Below, piece by piece: positions 60,937-64,000 of a stretch of 64,000 nucleotides of DNA (its first letter is position 1; each line of letters begins with the position of its first letter). The notes under the pieces are model-generated. The model saw only the letters and a program-made list of their open reading frames with translations, did not search any database and was not told where the DNA came from. Source of the stretch: CAYUVF01 sp964448045 (GTDB lineage: Bacteria; Bacteroidota; Rhodothermia; Rhodothermales; Salinibacteraceae); NCBI GenBank assembly GCA_964448045.1, contig CAYUVF010000013.1:1-64000 (forward strand), written 5' to 3'. The position numbers were made by a program, and so were the translations under genes.

Positions 60937-62337
60937 TCAGCCGTCCTGTTTAGCAGAGGGATCCGGCGCGTTGGGCGAGGTAGCAGGCTGCGCAGCGGGG
61001 CGGGTAAGCCGCGCGGCGCGCCACCGGAAGCGCCAGAGCAGGAGCACCGCCGCTGCGGCCAAGCCCACCACGAGTCCCCACCAGAGCCCGCGGGCACCTC
61101 CCCCCCACTGCAACCCGACGAGGTAGCCCGTCGTGAGACCGACCCCCCAGTACGTCACCAGGGCGATGCCCATGGGCACGCGCGTGTCCTTAAGGCCGCG
61201 CAGCGATCCCGAGGCGGCCACCTGCACGCCGTCGAAGACCTGAAAGACCGCCGCAATGCCCAGCAACGCCACCGCCAGTTCGACGACCGGGGCGTTTGCG
61301 GGCGCTCCGGTATCGAGGTACAGCGCTACGATAAATTCCGGGACGGTCCAGAATAACACGGCCGCCCCCACCATGAAGGCCGAAGCAATCGCCACAGCAG
61401 CATAGCCCGCGCGGCGCACGCCCTCGACATCGCCGCGCCCGGCCGCCTGCCCCACCCGCACCGATCCGGCGATGCCCACGCCCAGCGGCACCATAAACGT
61501 GAATGCCGCGCACTGCAGCGCCACCTGATGCGCCGCCAGCGGCGTCGCCCCCAGCGTGCCCACCAGCAGCGCCGTGATCATGAACAGCCCCGCCTCGATG
61601 CCCGACGAAATGCCCATCGGCCATCCGATGCGCACCAGCTCGCGAAAGGTCGCCCCATCGGGCGTGCGCAACTGAGCGAAGATGCGATACTGCGCGAACG
61701 GCTCGATGCGCATAACGAACAACGCCAGCGCGCCGAACAAAAACCAGAGGACGAGAGTGCTGGCCCACCCGGTGCCCACCAGGCCCATCGCCGGAATGCC
61801 CCACGCGCCGAACATGAGCGCGTAGTTGGCGAGCACGTTGAGCCCGACGCCCACGAAGGTGATGATCGTCACCGGCAGCGGACGCGAGAGCCCCTCGACG
61901 AAGCTGCGCAGCGCCATAAACCAGAGCGCCGGCAAAAAGCCCCAAATGATGGCTCGTAGATAGCCCTGCGCCTGCGCCACGGCAGTTTCAGCCTGTCCCA
62001 ACAGGTGCAAGAGCGGACCCACGTTCCACAGCAGCACCATCGCCGGAATCGCCAGCACGACACCCATCCACAGCCCCTGCCGCACGCTCCGCTCGATGGG
62101 CGCGCGATCGCCGGCGCCGTAGGCCTGCGACACCATCGGCCCAACGGCCTGCACCACGCCGAGGCATACGATCAGCACGAAGAAAAACGTTGAGTTGCCC
62201 AGCGCCACTCCCGCGAGCGCTTCGGGGCCGAGGCGTCCCACCATGAGGGTATCGACGAAGCCCATCGAGATCTGCGCCACCTGCGCGGCCACGACGGGCC
62301 CGGCCAACCGCAATGTTTTTCGGATTTCTTGAAGCAT
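60937..62337 (-). CDS. MATE-family multidrug and toxin efflux transporter
   Basis: A 466-residue inner-membrane protein with about 12 membrane helices in two homologous halves. Typical segments are the first helix GPVVAAQVAQISMGFVDTLMVG, then ALAGVALGNSTFFF, and in the second half GIEAGLFMITALLVGTLGATPLAAHQ. It should export cationic compounds with sodium or proton exchange. Resemblance is to the NorM branch. It is divergently transcribed from accA and lies upstream of tagH on the same strand. Confidence 0.92.
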   Translation of the reverse strand: MLQEIRKTLRLAGPVVAAQVAQISMGFVDTLMVGRLGPEALAGVALGNSTFFFVLIVCLGVVQAVGPMVSQAYGAGDRAPIERSVRQGLWMGVVLAIPAMVLLWNVGPLLHLLGQAETAVAQAQGYLRAIIWGFLPALWFMALRSFVEGLSRPLPVTIITFVGVGLNVLANYALMFGAWGIPAMGLVGTGWASTLVLWFLFGALALFVMRIEPFAQYRIFAQLRTPDGATFRELVRIGWPMGISSGIEAGLFMITALLVGTLGATPLAAHQVALQCAAFTFMVPLGVGIAGSVRVGQAAGRGDVEGVRRAGYAAVAIASAFMVGAAVLFWTVPEFIVALYLDTGAPANAPVVELAVALLGIAAVFQVFDGVQVAASGSLRGLKDTRVPMGIALVTYWGVGLTTGYLVGLQWGGGARGLWWGLVVGLAAAAVLLLWRFRWRAARLTRPAAQPATSPNAPDPSAKQDG

Positions 62338-62562
62338 CTGCGCAGAACAATCGAATCAGGAGAGCGGGGGGCTGATTAACAGCGCGGCCCGTTCAACCTC
62401 CGGTCTGCTCGTTCGATCCGTGCCGGAACTGGACGTGCCTTCACCGATTGGACAGGGCTGCTGTGCTCCCGCGTTGCAGTTGGCTGCGCGCATGTCCATC
62501 TTTAACCGTCGGTCCGCCACCGCGGGCAGTTTCCCACGGAAGCACCTACCTTGCCATCCGCC

Positions 62563-63573
62563 ATGGCTCAATCGTCTGATACGTACTTGCTGGATTTTGA
62601 GAAGCCGATCGTGGAGCTGGAACGCAAGCTCGACGAGATGCGCGAACTCAACCGGGAGGAGCGCCCGGACCTGACGCAGGAGATCGAAGCGCTCGAAGAA
62701 CGCGTCTCCACCCTGCGCACCTCTATCTACAGCAACCTGACGCGCTGGCAACGCGTGCAGATCGCGCGCCATCCGCAGCGGCCGTACACGCTCGACCATA
62801 TCGAAGCGCTCTCCGACGGATTCGTGGAGTTGCATGGCGACCGCGCCTACGGGGACGACCGCGCCATCGTAGGCGGCATGGCAACCTTCTGCGGGGCGCG
62901 CTACGGCTACCGCGACCGCACGGTCATGTTCATTGGCCACCAGAAGGGCCGCGACACCAAAGAGCGCAAGTTTCGCCGCTTCGGCATGCCCAACCCCGAG
63001 GGCTACCGCAAATCGCTCCGGCTGATGAAGATGGCAGCCAAGTTCGGCAAGCCGGTTGTCACGCTGCTCGACACGCCGGGCGCCTATCCGGGCCTCGAAG
63101 CCGAGCAGCGCGGCCAGGCCGAGGCCATCGCGCGCAACCTGTTCGAGATGGCGCGCCTGCCGGTGCCCATCGTCATCGTCATCATCGGCGAAGGCGCCTC
63201 CGGCGGCGCCCTCGGCATCGGCGTGGGCGACCGCGTGCTGATGCTCGAAAACGCGTGGTACTCGGTCATCGCACCGGAGAGCTGCTCGCAGATCCTGTGG
63301 CGCTCGTGGGACTACAAGGAAGAAGCTGCCCGTGCCCTCAAGCTGACCGCGCCTGATCTCATCGAGGTCGATGTGGTTGATGAGATCGTCCCCGAACCCA
63401 TCGGCGGGGCCCACCGCGATCCCGAAGCCACGTTCGAGGCCGTCGGCACGGCCATCGGCCAGGCGCTCGCCGCGCTCGAAGAGGTCGACTCCGACCAGTT
63501 GCTGGACGACCGCCTTGCCAAACTGGACCAGATCGGCGCCTATCGCCAGCAAACCGTCGAGATGAACCCGTAA
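62563..63573 (+). CDS. accA: Acetyl-CoA carboxylase carboxyltransferase subunit alpha
   Basis: A 336-residue subunit that, with AccD, transfers carboxyl from biotin to acetyl-CoA to make malonyl-CoA for fatty-acid synthesis. ATG 62563 gives the usual N-terminus (YLLDFEKPIVELERKLDEM); a TTG four codons earlier is less likely. Conserved segments include LTRWQRVQIARHPQRPYTLD, GHQKGRDTKERKFRRFGMP, FGKPVVTLLDTPGAYPG, IVIIGEGASGGALGIGVGD and YSVIAPESCSQILW. It is complete. A likely thioesterase gene follows 106 bases later on the same strand. Confidence 0.96.
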   Translation: MAQSSDTYLLDFEKPIVELERKLDEMRELNREERPDLTQEIEALEERVSTLRTSIYSNLTRWQRVQIARHPQRPYTLDHIEALSDGFVELHGDRAYGDDRAIVGGMATFCGARYGYRDRTVMFIGHQKGRDTKERKFRRFGMPNPEGYRKSLRLMKMAAKFGKPVVTLLDTPGAYPGLEAEQRGQAEAIARNLFEMARLPVPIVIVIIGEGASGGALGIGVGDRVLMLENAWYSVIAPESCSQILWRSWDYKEEAARALKLTAPDLIEVDVVDEIVPEPIGGAHRDPEATFEAVGTAIGQALAALEEVDSDQLLDDRLAKLDQIGAYRQQTVEMNP

Positions 63574-63679
63574 GTTTGGGGTTCTGAGTCCGGGATCCTG
63601 CATTCAAAGTTTGGAAGCAGCCTCAAGATCCGCCCAGCTCCCGGCCCGGAACCGCGCCCCCACCGCTGACCCCATCCCC

Positions 63680-64000
63680 ATGTACACCTACGAACATCAG
63701 CACCGGGTGCGCTATCGCGAGTGCGACCCCATGGGCGTCGTCTATCACACCCACTACATCGACTTTTTTGAGGCCGCGCGGACGGAAGGGCTTCGCGAAC
63801 TGGGTATCGCCTATCGCGACGTAGAGGCGCGCGGCATCATCATGCCGGTGGTACAGCTCGATGTGCAGTACAAACGGCCCGCCCGCTACGACGACCTGCT
63901 CATCATCGAAACGCGCTTCGAAACCATGCCCAGCGTGCGCGTACCGATCGATTACACCGTGCGCCGCACCGAATCCAGCAAGGCACTCGTGACCGGGCAC
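63680..64000 (+). CDS. Hotdog-fold acyl-CoA thioesterase (YbgC/FadM-like), partial
   Basis: An open frame from ATG 63680 runs to the window edge (107 codons visible). It shows the 4-hydroxybenzoyl-CoA thioesterase signature RYRECDPMGVVYHTHYIDFFE, with the catalytic Asp in the CDPMG segment, and then YKRPARYDDLLIIET. The C-terminal 25-30 residues are outside the window. It probably hydrolyses short acyl-CoA or acyl-ACP thioesters, and its place behind accA fits lipid metabolism. Confidence 0.9.
   Translation, partial: MYTYEHQHRVRYRECDPMGVVYHTHYIDFFEAARTEGLRELGIAYRDVEARGIIMPVVQLDVQYKRPARYDDLLIIETRFETMPSVRVPIDYTVRRTESSKALVTGH

Overview
The window looks like chromosome from a high-GC member of Bacteroidota or Rhodothermota. 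The basis is paired TonB-dependent receptors with N-terminal carboxypeptidase-regulatory-like domains, a very large secreted protein with a type IX secretion (T9SS) C-terminal sorting domain, weak Shine-Dalgarno use, and strongly acidic, Asp/Glu-rich proteins typical of salt-adapted relatives of Salinibacter. This placement is inference; no rRNA or tRNA gene was found.

Left part (1-23.9 kb) is mostly envelope and housekeeping genes. Two TonB-dependent receptors flank a small lipoprotein and lie next to a small CxxC/His protein, which suggests metal uptake. Then come dCTP deaminase, a Nudix hydrolase, an M28 peptidase, an NTF2-like protein, an FG-GAP lipoprotein, a TonB-like protein lacking its receptor-binding domain, an M1 aminopeptidase, a lipoprotein, a small membrane protein, an alkaline phosphatase, a DoxX protein, a putative outer-membrane barrel and a 1653-residue T9SS cargo protein with five tandem Fn3-like repeats.

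Middle and right part (about 24-60.7 kb) is a single co-directional (minus strand) type VI secretion locus. All thirteen core components are present. From the 5' end of the transcript: tagH/fha, tssJ, tssK, tssL, tssM, tagF, tssA; a 328-base gap; tssB, tssC, hcp (followed by a perfect 15-bp hairpin), tssE, tssF, tssG, clpV, vgrG, a PAAR protein, an RHS/YD-repeat protein, a pentapeptide-repeat protein, a DUF2169 protein, a second sheath gene that encodes TssB and TssC fused in one chain, an FHA-transmembrane-lytic transglycosylase fusion, a PP2C phosphatase, a Ser/Thr kinase with PEGA-type domains, and two CsgG/TPR proteins. The membrane complex is of TssJ-L-M type, unlike the TssJ/L/M-less subtype iii known from Bacteroidales.

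The proposed logic is a threonine-phosphorylation-controlled T6SS. The kinase and phosphatase set the phosphorylation state, and two separate FHA proteins read it: the usual cytoplasmic TagH, and a membrane-tethered FHA protein whose periplasmic end is a peptidoglycan-cleaving enzyme. TagF would be the brake. The fused TssB-TssC protein, the FHA-SLT protein and the kinase/CsgG pair are the least usual parts and the best candidates for undescribed biology.

The far right (60.9-64 kb) has a MATE transporter, accA, and the start of a hotdog-fold acyl-CoA thioesterase cut by the window edge.
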